From an uncultured Clostridia bacterium (GTDB lineage Bacteria > Bacillota > Clostridia > Christensenellales > UBA1242), in the NCBI GenBank assembly GCA_937896905.1, contig CALBOE010000006.1, positions 62,001 through 126,000 on the forward strand: a stretch of DNA of 64,000 nt, in the 5' to 3' direction. The translations under genes and the position numbers were made by a program. Below, piece after piece: positions 34,871-43,738 of the stretch; position 1 is the first letter of the stretch, and each line of letters begins with the position of its first letter. The notes under the pieces were generated by a model. The model saw only the letters and a program-made list of their open reading frames with translations, had not been told where the DNA came from and ran no database searches.

Positions 34871-37800
34871 TCTTCCTCTCCTTTAAAACTTTCTAAATTA
34901 ACCTTATTTTCTTGCCTTAATTTAATGTTGTTGCACGACTTTAAACAAATATGTGAATACGGGCAAAAGTTGCATGGTTCACTTACGCTCGATGGCGTTG
35001 GCTTAATGAAGCCGGATTTAATTTCATCAACTGCCAAAGCAGAAACGGCTTTAGAATATTCTTTTAAGTTGTGCATTTCTTTAAACTGCAGTTCTTTATA
35101 TCCCTTTGTTTTTCTTGCTAACTTCGCGTTAGTTAGCGTAACATTAACAATATCGCTTTTATTTGTTGACGTTCCAAGCCGTGTGTCGAACGCTTGCAAA
35201 ACTTTTTCATCTTGAACAAAGAACCCTTTTAGTGAATATGGATTTTTGGGTTCTCTTCTATACTCATTATGCAGTGGCAAGTAAAACTGACCAGCAACAT
35301 AGTTGTTACTAACATTTTCCATTGCGCAAGAATATAAAAATAATTGCAACTTGTTTCCGTAATATAATTCCTTTAAACTTGCATCTGCCTTGCCGGATTT
35401 GTAATCCACAACACGCAAATAATCTTCAAATTTATCCACCCTATCCACTTTGCCAACAAGATTAACGTTCCCCAAGTTTAAAGCAGTTTTGCCTTTAAAT
35501 TCAAATTCAAACAAATGCGGTTTGAACGAAGAATTTTCGTCGATGTAATTTAGCCCATTAATCACCCTCACCGCCTCATCAATCAAAGCTATTAAAATTG
35601 GACTATTGACGTTTATCCTTAACCTATCGTTAGCATCTACAAAGTTAAAAATCTGTGTGCGGCAAAAATCGTATATATCGCCAACCTGTTTTTTGCGTTT
35701 GTAATATTCAAACAAAATTTCATGCAAAATGTTACCAACGTCTAACGACTGAATTTCTCCACTCAACCTTGGTTTAACTTTTAAAATGTTAGAAGCAAAA
35801 TAATAGAATGGGCATTTAAAATAACTTTCTAGCTGAGAGGCAGAAATTGTTTTCATATTTTCATAAATAATTAAATTGTCTTTAGAAATATTAGAAAAAT
35901 CTTTTTTAATTAAAATATTGTTTAAAATTTCATTTTTATTTAAATTATTTAATGAAAAATTGCAAATTTTTGCTATATTTTGATTATTTTTTAAATTTTT
36001 ACAAGCATTTTCAATAAAATCATTTTTGCTTAACAATTTATACTCACCCAAATTAAACGCATTAATTGGAACTAAATTAACTTTTTTCCCAGCAATTTCA
36101 ACTTGAATTTTATTAATAAATTCTCTTATTAATTCGCTTGGAATTTTGCTGTAAGTTACAGTTAAAGAATCATTAAACATTAACGCCGTGTTAAACAATC
36201 TTAGTTTGCTTAAACTGTTTATATGTGCAATTGTTGGCGAAAGCTTATTTTTAAAGTTAAGTTCTGGAATTTCTGTGTCTAAAATAATTCCGCAATCGAA
36301 TTTTAAACTTGGTGCAACATCTGCATTGCAACCAACCAGATACAACCTACTAAAAATTTCACTAAAACTATCCGCGTCCACCACTTTAACTGCGTCTAAA
36401 GTTAGTGGCAAATTATTAATACTAACAACGCTAGAAATATGCGAATAAATGTCATAAATCTCTGCAAGACCAGCAAAAGGATAAAATTTTTCAATTTCGT
36501 CTAGCAAACTGAATACTGCTTCTTTACTTTTACTTAAAAGTAACCGCTCGGCTATGTGCACGTGTTGCGATAAGTTCTCTAAAACTTCGTCAAACTTAAT
36601 TTGCTGATTTGCAGATATTAGCATTTGCTTTATATTGGTGGCAGAAATGTCTTTATCCATAATGAACAAATCAACAAAATCTAATAGTTGTTGTTTTGCC
36701 TCTTCTAGTTCAGAGCCCAAATTAAAATCCCTTGAAATTTTGCCTTTAAAGTTCATTAAGGTGAATTTTTCTATAAGTTTGGTTTTTAACTCGTTTTCCA
36801 TTGCAAAAAATGGAGAGTTAATAATGTCCACCAAATGCACAAGATTATAGTTTTCTAAATTAAATTTAAACACAGTTAGCAAAAATTTATAAAAAATACT
36901 GTTTGAAAGTGAAAAAGGCACGTCAAAATATGCATTTATTTCGTATTTGTTAAAAATTTCTTTAATTTTTTCTATTTTGTTTTCCAACCCGTAAACTGCA
37001 ACGCCATAATTGGAATAATTTTTTCCTTGCAAAATTCCCGCCCGAATTTCCCTTGCAACAAACTCCAATTCGTCAGCATCATCTTTGGCTGAATATATTT
37101 TTATTGTTTCTTTATTTAAGCAGAATGTTGAATTCTCTATTCCAAATAGATTAGTTTGCAAAAATGTTTTTAATTCGCTGTTGGTAGGATTTGCATATTC
37201 GACCTTAAACTCCAATTCGTTTACATACGCAATGTTTTTAAGTTGTTCATAAATTTCGGCATTAAAAATGTGCTTGTTTGCCCCATTACCCCAACAAGTT
37301 AAAATGTTAACATTGTTGTTGAATGCAAGTCGTTCAATAATTGCATATTCGATTGCTGTAAAATCGTCAAACCCAACAAATAAAATAGTTTTGTTAAAAT
37401 GCACTTTTTCAACAGTTAGCGCAGACATTAAAAATAAATCGAAACTATCTAAAAGCCCCGCCTTTCCATTTTCATACTCCTCGAAAATTAGTGCCAAATC
37501 TGCAATTTTATCGTTTAACTGTTGATTGACACTTTTAAATGTGCTCATTTCTTGCCATGTTATTTTGCTAGCTTTAAGTTGCGCTATAGTTTTATAAATG
37601 TTTTCGGCATAACTAAAAGAATAAGCCTTGCTTTTTAACGCCTTTAAATTGTTAATGTTTTCGGTTAAAATTTTATGAATTAGCACAATGCTTCCAACTT
37701 TGGAAATTTGACTATCCTTTCCAATCTGATTGCTTCTTTTTGCAAATCTGTTTAAAGTGCTTACTTTAATGTTAAAACTGCACTCTAACTGCATTTGTTC

Positions 37801-37938
37801 AAACAAAAATTTTTCCATAAACAAACTAAGTTTGTCTGGAACAACAATTTCAATCTTTTCTTTTTCGTGCTTTTGGCAAAACTCAACCGCTTGCATTAAC
37901 CCTGCATTAAAAGAGGGAACATTAATTAATTTTATCAT
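34867..37938 (-). CDS. addB: AddB-like helicase-nuclease subunit
   Basis: A 1023-residue partner of AddA. The C-terminal nuclease shows LRVVDYKSGKAD, and the iron-sulfur cysteines include FKCPFYYF and CNFCPYSHICL, the AddB-type arrangement. The N-terminus (INVPSFNAGLMQA) lacks a recognisable Walker A, so this subunit is probably not an ATPase, as in the shorter RexB-like subgroup. No Shine-Dalgarno: TAATAT lies six bases before the ATG. First gene of the addBA operon. Confidence 0.88.
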   Translation of the reverse strand: MIKLINVPSFNAGLMQAVEFCQKHEKEKIEIVVPDKLSLFMEKFLFEQMQLECSFNIKVSTLNRFAKRSNQIGKDSQISKVGSIVLIHKILTENINNLKALKSKAYSFSYAENIYKTIAQLKASKITWQEMSTFKSVNQQLNDKIADLALIFEEYENGKAGLLDSFDLFLMSALTVEKVHFNKTILFVGFDDFTAIEYAIIERLAFNNNVNILTCWGNGANKHIFNAEIYEQLKNIAYVNELEFKVEYANPTNSELKTFLQTNLFGIENSTFCLNKETIKIYSAKDDADELEFVAREIRAGILQGKNYSNYGVAVYGLENKIEKIKEIFNKYEINAYFDVPFSLSNSIFYKFLLTVFKFNLENYNLVHLVDIINSPFFAMENELKTKLIEKFTLMNFKGKISRDFNLGSELEEAKQQLLDFVDLFIMDKDISATNIKQMLISANQQIKFDEVLENLSQHVHIAERLLLSKSKEAVFSLLDEIEKFYPFAGLAEIYDIYSHISSVVSINNLPLTLDAVKVVDADSFSEIFSRLYLVGCNADVAPSLKFDCGIILDTEIPELNFKNKLSPTIAHINSLSKLRLFNTALMFNDSLTVTYSKIPSELIREFINKIQVEIAGKKVNLVPINAFNLGEYKLLSKNDFIENACKNLKNNQNIAKICNFSLNNLNKNEILNNILIKKDFSNISKDNLIIYENMKTISASQLESYFKCPFYYFASNILKVKPRLSGEIQSLDVGNILHEILFEYYKRKKQVGDIYDFCRTQIFNFVDANDRLRINVNSPILIALIDEAVRVINGLNYIDENSSFKPHLFEFEFKGKTALNLGNVNLVGKVDRVDKFEDYLRVVDYKSGKADASLKELYYGNKLQLFLYSCAMENVSNNYVAGQFYLPLHNEYRREPKNPYSLKGFFVQDEKVLQAFDTRLGTSTNKSDIVNVTLTNAKLARKTKGYKELQFKEMHNLKEYSKAVSALAVDEIKSGFIKPTPSSVSEPCNFCPYSHICLKSCNNIKLRQENKVNLESFKGEEE

Positions 37939-37944
37939 ATAAGC

Positions 37945-37973
37945 ATATTAACACATTTAACTTAATTTGGCAA
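37945..37973 (-). promoter_or_regulatory. addBA promoter, leaderless layout
   Basis: TTGCCA (37968-37973), 17-base spacer, TAATAT (37945-37950), six bases to the ATG at 37938. Confidence 0.7.
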
Positions 37974-38039
37974 TAGAATAAATTTTAACTTTGAGGATAA
38001 TATTTAATGTTTCGCACATAATACAATTGGAGGTGCTAG

Positions 38040-38204
38040 ATGTCTAACAGTAAACAATGGAGACCGGGCGAAACCGTTCCAGAAAGCGCAACTTATGTCG
38101 CTTTCGACCGTCAAGGACACAATGGTGGCAGCCTTTACCTAGAAAAAGGTAAAAGATTTCCAGCCACACAATCGTCTGGTAGCTATTACACATTAGGTGA
38201 ATAG
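38040..38204 (+). CDS. YjzC-like microprotein, 54 aa
   Basis: A complete short gene: TTGGAGG precedes the ATG by seven bases and a strong terminator follows. The product (RPGETVPESATYVAFDRQG, then LYLEKGKRFPAT) matches the pattern of the YjzC family of small Bacillota proteins, whose members start with a similar RPGQ-AP-GIY region and contain a LKxGDKFPET-like motif. The molecular function of the family is unknown to me. It is a single transcript between the divergent addB and the mnmA operon. Confidence 0.8.
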   Translation: MSNSKQWRPGETVPESATYVAFDRQGHNGGSLYLEKGKRFPATQSSGSYYTLGE

Positions 38205-38225
38205 TACTAGCCCGCTTGGGCAACC

Positions 38226-38254
38226 AAAAAACCGCTGATTCCAGCGGTTTTTTT
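38226..38254 (+). terminator. Terminator of the YjzC-like gene
   Basis: AACCGCTG/CAGCGGTT with ATTC loop and a T7 run. Confidence 0.9.
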
Positions 38255-38319
38255 ATGGTATTTTGACTTTATTAACCATTTATTTAATAACTTTTTACGG
38301 TGACGGTTTATGCATTTTT

Positions 38320-39402
38320 TTATTGTATAAGTTCATTAATTCTTCCGCCACCAAAGCATTTGCCATCTTCGTCATATAAAACCGCAAACTGCCCAATTGT
38401 AACTGCCCTTTGCCTGCTGTTAAACGTTAATTTTAAGGTGTTTTCGTTTAAAACTTCAACTTTTGTTGCCTGATCTGGCTGACGATAACGGAGTTTAACG
38501 TTGCAATTAAATTCTTCTGTTAGTTTGTCGGTTATCCAATTAAATTCTGTAACAATGCAACCAGAAGAATACATTTCTTCACATTCTCCACAGTTTACAT
38601 ACAAAATATTCTTTTGAATATCCTTTTTAACAACAAACCAACGGTCTGCCTCATAACCATTTTTGCCACCCAAATTTAAGCCTCGGCGCTGACCAATTGT
38701 GTAGTACATTGCGCCATCGTGAACACCAATTGTGTTGCCAGAAAGATCTTTAATTTCGCCCTTTTGTGCTGGAAGAAAGTTCTTTAAAAATTTTCTAAAA
38801 TCTCTTTCACCAATAAAACATATTCCTGTGCTATCTTTCTTTTCGGCCGTTATTAATCCTAGTTCCTTTGCAATTTTTCTAACTTCGGTTTTGTCTATGC
38901 CCGCAAGCGGGAACAAGGTTTTTGAAAGCTGCTCTTGGTTAAGTTGGTTTAAAAAATATGTTTGGTCCTTATTTTTATCGAATGATTTATATAAATACAC
39001 CTTTCCATCTTTATCCACACGTTTGCAGTAGTGCCCTGTTGCAATGTAATCCGCACCCAATTCCATGGCATGTTTTAAAAATGGACCGAATTTAATTTCT
39101 TTATTGCACATAACATCGGGGTTTGGAGTGTAACCTTTGCTGTATTCTTCAAGGAAATAACTAAACACTCGCTCCTTATATTCCTTTGCATAGTTAACTG
39201 TGTAATATGGTATTCCAATTTTGTTGGCAACTCGTTTAATGTCTTCAAAGTCTTGCTCGGCTGTGCAAGCGCCAGTTTCGTCTTGCTCTTCCCAATTAAG
39301 CATAAACAAACCAACAACGTTATAACCTTGCTTTTTTAATAGATATGCTGCAACGGAAGAATCTACCCCGCCGCTTAATCCAACAACAACTGTTTTGCTC
39401 AT
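38320..39402 (-). CDS. mnmA: tRNA-specific 2-thiouridylase MnmA
   Basis: A 360-residue enzyme that thiolates U34 of tRNA-Lys, Glu and Gln. The PP-loop GLSGGVDSSVAAYLL is at the N-terminus; the two catalytic cysteines are in DVMCNKEIKFG and STGICFIGERD. It closes with the conserved barrel region (RRGLNLGG, then RYRQPD). AAGGAGG precedes the ATG. It is co-transcribed with the TM2 protein gene ten bases upstream. Confidence 0.96.
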   Translation of the reverse strand: MSKTVVVGLSGGVDSSVAAYLLKKQGYNVVGLFMLNWEEQDETGACTAEQDFEDIKRVANKIGIPYYTVNYAKEYKERVFSYFLEEYSKGYTPNPDVMCNKEIKFGPFLKHAMELGADYIATGHYCKRVDKDGKVYLYKSFDKNKDQTYFLNQLNQEQLSKTLFPLAGIDKTEVRKIAKELGLITAEKKDSTGICFIGERDFRKFLKNFLPAQKGEIKDLSGNTIGVHDGAMYYTIGQRRGLNLGGKNGYEADRWFVVKKDIQKNILYVNCGECEEMYSSGCIVTEFNWITDKLTEEFNCNVKLRYRQPDQATKVEVLNENTLKLTFNSRQRAVTIGQFAVLYDEDGKCFGGGRINELIQ

Positions 39403-39411
39403 ACTCCTCCT

Positions 39412-39888
39412 TTATTTCAATTCCCTGCTAACGGGAATTTTAAACTTATTAAACATTATGTTAAACACATCAATAATCCACATAACTGTAACAACTGCCC
39501 AAACAAGCACCGCCACCATAAAAATTTGCCACAAATCTCCGCTTGGCAGAAAATTTAAGGTTGACGTAATAACTGTGTAAATCACACCAACAATGCAAAA
39601 AACGCTATATAGAATACCCTTTCCTGTTCTTCCAACTCTGTATAAATGCGCACCTGTGTATCCTAAAAAAATTGCCAAAGCAAGCAATGCAAATTTATTA
39701 ACATCTGTTGGGCAACCTTTCCTATACAACACCCTTTCCTTTTCGCCTTGTCGCAATGCTTTTTTGCCTTCTAAATTGGTTGCGGAATTAAACTTTTGAA
39801 AGTTTAGTTGGCAAGAAGGGCAAACAACAGTTTCTTGCGAAAGCTTTAAATTGCATCTTGGGCAATGTTTGTTTTTGGCTTTTATCAT
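39412..39888 (-). CDS. Zinc-ribbon TM2-domain membrane protein
   Basis: A 158-residue protein from the ATG at 39888 (start six codons into the open frame). An N-terminal zinc ribbon (CPRCNLKL, VVCPSCQLNF) is followed by a TM2-like module of hydrophobic helices (FALLALAIFLGYTGAHLYRVGR, the G-AH-FY-G type of turn) and two further helices. TM2 proteins are of unknown or varied function. In operon with mnmA. Confidence 0.75.
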   Translation of the reverse strand: MIKAKNKHCPRCNLKLSQETVVCPSCQLNFQKFNSATNLEGKKALRQGEKERVLYRKGCPTDVNKFALLALAIFLGYTGAHLYRVGRTGKGILYSVFCIVGVIYTVITSTLNFLPSGDLWQIFMVAVLVWAVVTVMWIIDVFNIMFNKFKIPVSRELK

Positions 39889-40006
39889 ACACTTAGTATA
39901 GCACACAAACAGAAATTTGTAAATATTAAATGTTTTAACTTAACAAAATTATAAATTTTGCTAGATTTTTTTTAATATTTTATATACAATAATTTTAGGA
40001 GCGATT

Positions 40007-40432
40007 ATGATTTATATAACTTGTGACCATGGTGGGTTTGACTATGCCCAAAAATTAATGAAATACTTTAACTCGCAAAAAATTGAATATAGATATATGG
40101 GGCCAAAAGAATATGACAAAGACGACGACTATCCAGATTTTGTTTTCCCAGCCTGTAAGGAAATTTTAAAAGACGAAAAACATTGTGGAATTTTCTTTTG
40201 CGGAAGTGGAATTGGCGTTAATATGGTTGCAAATCGCCACAAAGGAATTCGCGCCGTTAATGCTCAGGATTACGCCACAGCATTTTTGGCACGAAAAGAC
40301 GAGGACGCAAATGTGTTAACACTGGGTGCGCGCCTTGTTAGTTTTAGAACAGCTTTAAAAATTATTAAGGTGTTTTTAACCAGCGAATTCGAGGGCGGAC
40401 GACACATTCGCCGTTTAAATAAATACAACTAA
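40007..40432 (+). CDS. rpiB: RpiB/LacAB-family sugar-phosphate isomerase
   Basis: A 141-residue protein with CDHGGFDYAQ at the N-terminus (phosphate and ring-opening His region, usually DHAG), active-site loop FFCGSGIGVNMVANR carrying the catalytic Cys, and ARKDEDANVLTLGARL. It interconverts ribose-5- and ribulose-5-phosphate, or acts on allose/galactose analogues; the DHGG variant leaves specificity open. AGGAG precedes the ATG. It overlaps the convergent radical SAM gene by four bases. Confidence 0.85.
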   Translation: MIYITCDHGGFDYAQKLMKYFNSQKIEYRYMGPKEYDKDDDYPDFVFPACKEILKDEKHCGIFFCGSGIGVNMVANRHKGIRAVNAQDYATAFLARKDEDANVLTLGARLVSFRTALKIIKVFLTSEFEGGRHIRRLNKYN

Positions 40433-41292
40433 AATTTAGGTGTATATTTCGAGTTTGCGCTAGATAAGTCTTGCGTAAAACAATTATTCATTTTTAAATT
40501 TAATGCGTGATTAATCACTCTTTTATATTCCAAAGGAGTGATTTTTCTGTTTATTTCTGGGTGATTAATTGCATCGTATCTTGGCTCGTACTGGCTCATA
40601 ATGCTAACAATGGTGTTCTGCCCCAAGTTATTGTAAATCCAATTTAAACATTCAATGCTGTCGCTTGTGTGAGTGGGCAAAATAAGATGCCTAACAATAA
40701 CTCCCTTTTTCATATATCCATTTTCCACAACATCTTTTGGTTGCAGTTGTTTCATTTGTAAAATTGCAGAATGCGCCGTTTCCACATAGTTTGGAGCTTT
40801 GCTATATTTCCCTGCTAATTCATTGCTTGAATATTTTAAATCCACCAAAAAAACGTCTACCAAACCTCGCAGTTTGCTTATAGTTTCTGCAGATTCGTAG
40901 CCACTAGAATTCCACACAACGGGGATTTGCGGCTTATAGATAATTAACGCTTTAATAATTTGGTTAGAAAAGTGTGTTGGAGTTACAAGATTAATGTTTA
41001 ACGCGCCCTTTTTTTCCAACCTTTTAAAAATGTTTGCCAACTTTTTAACTGAAATAACTTTACCTTTGTTTTTGTGGCTTATTGGATAGTTTTGGCAAAA
41101 AACACATTTAAGGTTGCACCCAGCAAAAAAAATTGCACCACTGCCTTTATCTTGGCACGCGCCACTTATGGTTGGCTCTTCGTACTGATGAAACATAACT
41201 TTGCTTATGCGAATTTTTCCGTTTTGCCCGCAAAACCCTTTTTGCGAACTTCTATCTATTGCACATTTTCTAGGACAAACCTCACAATTCAT
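40429..41292 (-). CDS. Radical SAM protein, PflA-like activase family
   Basis: A 287-residue protein. CPRKCAIDRSSQKGFCG at the N-terminus resembles the extra cysteines of the PflA/AmmeMemoRadiSam group; the radical SAM cluster motif is GCNLKCVFCQN (CX3CX2C). Members activate glycyl-radical enzymes or have uncharacterised roles. No glycyl-radical enzyme lies beside it, so the partner is unknown. Confidence 0.85.
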   Translation of the reverse strand: MNCEVCPRKCAIDRSSQKGFCGQNGKIRISKVMFHQYEEPTISGACQDKGSGAIFFAGCNLKCVFCQNYPISHKNKGKVISVKKLANIFKRLEKKGALNINLVTPTHFSNQIIKALIIYKPQIPVVWNSSGYESAETISKLRGLVDVFLVDLKYSSNELAGKYSKAPNYVETAHSAILQMKQLQPKDVVENGYMKKGVIVRHLILPTHTSDSIECLNWIYNNLGQNTIVSIMSQYEPRYDAINHPEINRKITPLEYKRVINHALNLKMNNCFTQDLSSANSKYTPKF

Positions 41293-41377
41293 ACTGCTAG
41301 TTTAGAAAATTTGGCTAAATTTGTCAACCTGTTGTTCTAAATGAAAGGACAAGCAAATAGATTATTTTGAGGTATTT

Positions 41378-42064
41378 ATGAAAAAGAAAATATTTTTATC
41401 TTTATTAATTGGCATTTGCCTAATAGGGTTTACTGGCTGCGGAAATGCAAAAGTGGATTTAAACAACTGCCTAATTGAAGAACGCAACAACCTATTCACG
41501 GCTCAGGACGAACTATACTGCGCAACGTTTTCGTCTGGAAAGCGGGAAGAAAACTATGCCCTAGACGGAATTGTTAACAATAAAACAGATTTTGGCATTA
41601 TCTCTTTTGCCAGGTTAGACAGAAACCCCATGACTAACGACAACTACACATACGTTGTTAAAATTAACGACCAAACCTTCACAGGATTTTTAGAAAAAAG
41701 CACCGTGGACAATTCTTGCTCTGCCGACCTTGCCTTTGCCGCACCCGACACTGCCACCATTTCTGTTCAAGTTTCCTTCACAGGATACACGTTTAACAAG
41801 GAATTAATGAACACATCTAACAACTTTGCCGTTGACAAAACAACTGCCATAAACATTGCCAACAAAGAATTAAAAAACGAACTAAAAAACCTAACCAGCA
41901 ACAAAAACAACAAAATTGAAGCCGTTATGAAAGTTTTAAAAGATTATTCCGCTGGCGAAGTTAAAAATTATTATTGGTACGTTGGCGTTGTTTCCACCAA
42001 TGGCGACACATTGGGCGTTCTAATTAACGCGCTAAACGGCGAAGTTACTGCAAAAAAGGTTTAA
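41378..42064 (+). CDS. Lipoprotein with PepSY-like C-terminus
   Basis: A 228-residue lipoprotein: signal sequence with lipobox GFTGC, so Cys21 should be lipidated. The C-terminal 80 residues (INIANKELKNELK, then YYWYVGVVSTNGDTLGVLIN and ALNGEV) resemble a PepSY-type fold, often a protease-inhibitory or regulatory domain outside the membrane. Single gene with terminator. The ligand or target is unknown. Confidence 0.75.
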   Translation: MKKKIFLSLLIGICLIGFTGCGNAKVDLNNCLIEERNNLFTAQDELYCATFSSGKREENYALDGIVNNKTDFGIISFARLDRNPMTNDNYTYVVKINDQTFTGFLEKSTVDNSCSADLAFAAPDTATISVQVSFTGYTFNKELMNTSNNFAVDKTTAINIANKELKNELKNLTSNKNNKIEAVMKVLKDYSAGEVKNYYWYVGVVSTNGDTLGVLINALNGEVTAKKV

Positions 42065-42066
42065 AT

Positions 42067-42098
42067 TAAAAAAGCTCACCTGATTAGGTGAGTTTTTT
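42067..42098. terminator. Bidirectional terminator
   Basis: GCTCACCT/AGGTGAG stem with A and T runs between the lipoprotein and the convergent small gene. Confidence 0.8.
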
Positions 42099-42492
42099 AG
42101 TTATAATATTTTTCATAAATTTCATTCATAATTGGTTTGTTGTTATCTATTAAATTGAATATATCAATAAAAGCTTCGTCCTTATCTTCATTTTGCAACA
42201 AGCGCATAGCTTCATTAACAAAGTTAATGCCATTATATCTAACCAACCTTAAACAATCTGGGGCAATTTGCAAATTTATTTTAAGCACATTACAAACCGC
42301 TTGCCCAGTTATTATTGCAAAAAAGTTCATAAACTTATTTTTTATGTTAAATTGGCACCTAATGCCAACTGCTTTGCAAAATCTTATTAAACATAGTTGC
42401 TTAATTTGTTCGTAAATGTCTGTTTGGGCAATTTCGGTTGCTTCAATTTCCAAAAAGGTTTGAATTGTTTTTGTAACATGGCTTGTATTCAT
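42097..42492 (-). CDS. Hypothetical protein, 131 aa, promoter-embedded palindrome
   Basis: The preferred start is the ATG at 42492, six bases after a TATATT -10; the longer frame would read through the promoter. The protein is soluble, helical-looking and moderately Cys-rich (CLIRFCKAVGIRC), with no family I can name. Not a recognisable HTH. A 12-bp palindrome lies in its promoter spacer, so a regulator, perhaps itself, may bind there. Confidence 0.6.
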   Translation of the reverse strand: MNTSHVTKTIQTFLEIEATEIAQTDIYEQIKQLCLIRFCKAVGIRCQFNIKNKFMNFFAIITGQAVCNVLKINLQIAPDCLRLVRYNGINFVNEAMRLLQNEDKDEAFIDIFNLIDNNKPIMNEIYEKYYN

Positions 42493-42498
42493 ACTTAC

Positions 42499-42527
42499 AA
42501 TATAATACAAATTTGTACAAAAGTCAA
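42499..42527 (-). promoter_or_regulatory. Promoter with embedded palindromic operator
   Basis: TTGACT (42522-42527), 17-base spacer, TATATT (42499-42504), six bases to the ATG. The spacer contains the perfect palindrome TACAAATTTGTA (42506-42517), a typical operator position. A related TTGTACAA overlaps it at 42514-42521. Confidence 0.65.
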
Positions 42528-42576
42528 TGGTAAAGTACAAATAAATTTATATTTTTTTTAAAAAATCCTTGTTTTG

Positions 42577-42915
42577 CTAGATATTAGAGGCCTGCATATA
42601 TTCATGTTCTCGCTCGTATCTAACCTTCATTTCTTTATATTTTGCCGATAAATCGAATATGTATTTTTGCTTACCTTCTAACGACAAACTATTGTAATAT
42701 TTATTATCCACAAGTTCTTTAATTGGATTAATAATAATTTCCGCACTAGAAAGCATTTTGCAAACTTTACCATATAATTCCTGCTCTTGAACGCTGAGCG
42801 ATGCCTTTGCATAAGGTATTTGTTCAAAAATTGACTTTCCCTTATTGTAGTTTTTCATCCTGCTTTTTGCATCTTTTGCAAGAAGATATAATTTACCTTT
42901 AATTTTCTTTCTCAT
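42577..42915 (-). CDS. Hypothetical protein, 112 aa
   Basis: Small basic protein (about 20 Lys/Arg) without membrane segments; helical (YGKVCKMLSSAEIIINPIKEL, then KQKYIFDLSAKYKEMK). AGGGGGA precedes the ATG. No recognised family. It lies upstream of the 131-aa gene on the same strand but that gene has its own promoter. Function unknown. Confidence 0.55.
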   Translation of the reverse strand: MRKKIKGKLYLLAKDAKSRMKNYNKGKSIFEQIPYAKASLSVQEQELYGKVCKMLSSAEIIINPIKELVDNKYYNSLSLEGKQKYIFDLSAKYKEMKVRYEREHEYMQASNI

Positions 42916-43046
42916 ATTTTCCCCCTACACAAACTAGCATACAATGTTAAAGCAAAAACTCAAAAACTTTGGTGCGTAATATTTGCTCGAACTTTAACGA
43001 AAATTGTTGAATGTGGGAAAATTGTTAGGAAAATGAAATTTATAAC

Positions 43047-43069
43047 AAAAAACCCACCATACGTGGGTT
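43047..43069 (-). terminator. Terminator of the comEC-holA-ygjP operon
   Basis: AACCCAC/GTGGGTT with 5-base loop and U run on the minus strand; the stem abuts the stop codon. Confidence 0.85.
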
Positions 43070-43731
43070 TATAAAGAAATTATAATCCAATTGTTTGTTT
43101 TTAGCCATCTCCTTAAAGTTTTATAGTTTGGCAAAATTTCTGCCACCAACTGCCAAAACTTTAAACTATGGTTTTTTTGTTTTGTGTGGCACAGTTCGTG
43201 AACAACAACATAGTCCACAACCTCTATTGGGCAAAGCATTAATTTAAACGTAAAGTTAAGGGTGTTTTTTCCTCCGCACGAACCCCAACGAGAAGTTGCG
43301 CTCGTTATACTAATGCCTTTATGGCTAAACCCATATCGTTGAGAATAAAATTCCACTCTATCGTTTATATATTTTTTTGCTTGACCTTTTAAAAAGTTAA
43401 CAAACTTAGTTTGCGAATTTTGGTTTGGAACAATAATGTCACAATTGCTAAACTTGCACCTTGAAACATTCTGCAACCTTATTGTATACGTTTGCCCCAA
43501 AATAGAAATTTCCTTATCATTTTCAATAACTATTTTGCGATTAATGCTATCTTTAGCTTCTTGTTGTTTTTTTAATATCCAGGCCGATTTTTCTGCAATA
43601 AATTTAGCAATATGTTCTTCTTTGCATTTTAACGGAGCCTTCACAATAAGTTCGCCGGCAGAATTCACCATCAAAACAAGTGTTTTTCTTTTGGATTTTT
43701 GAATTGCTTTAGGCTGTATTTCAAATTTCAT
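43069..43731 (-). CDS. YgjP-type zinc metallopeptidase-like protein
   Basis: A 220-residue protein with the family landmarks TSRWGSCGG, LNFTFKLMLCP and the zinc motif VVHELCHTKQKNHS (HExxH). YgjP/DUF45 proteins are M48-like and their substrates are poorly known. An AGGTGA lies before the ATG. It follows holA by seven bases. Confidence 0.9.
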   Translation of the reverse strand: MKFEIQPKAIQKSKRKTLVLMVNSAGELIVKAPLKCKEEHIAKFIAEKSAWILKKQQEAKDSINRKIVIENDKEISILGQTYTIRLQNVSRCKFSNCDIIVPNQNSQTKFVNFLKGQAKKYINDRVEFYSQRYGFSHKGISITSATSRWGSCGGKNTLNFTFKLMLCPIEVVDYVVVHELCHTKQKNHSLKFWQLVAEILPNYKTLRRWLKTNNWIIISL

Positions 43732-43738
43732 AGTTCAC

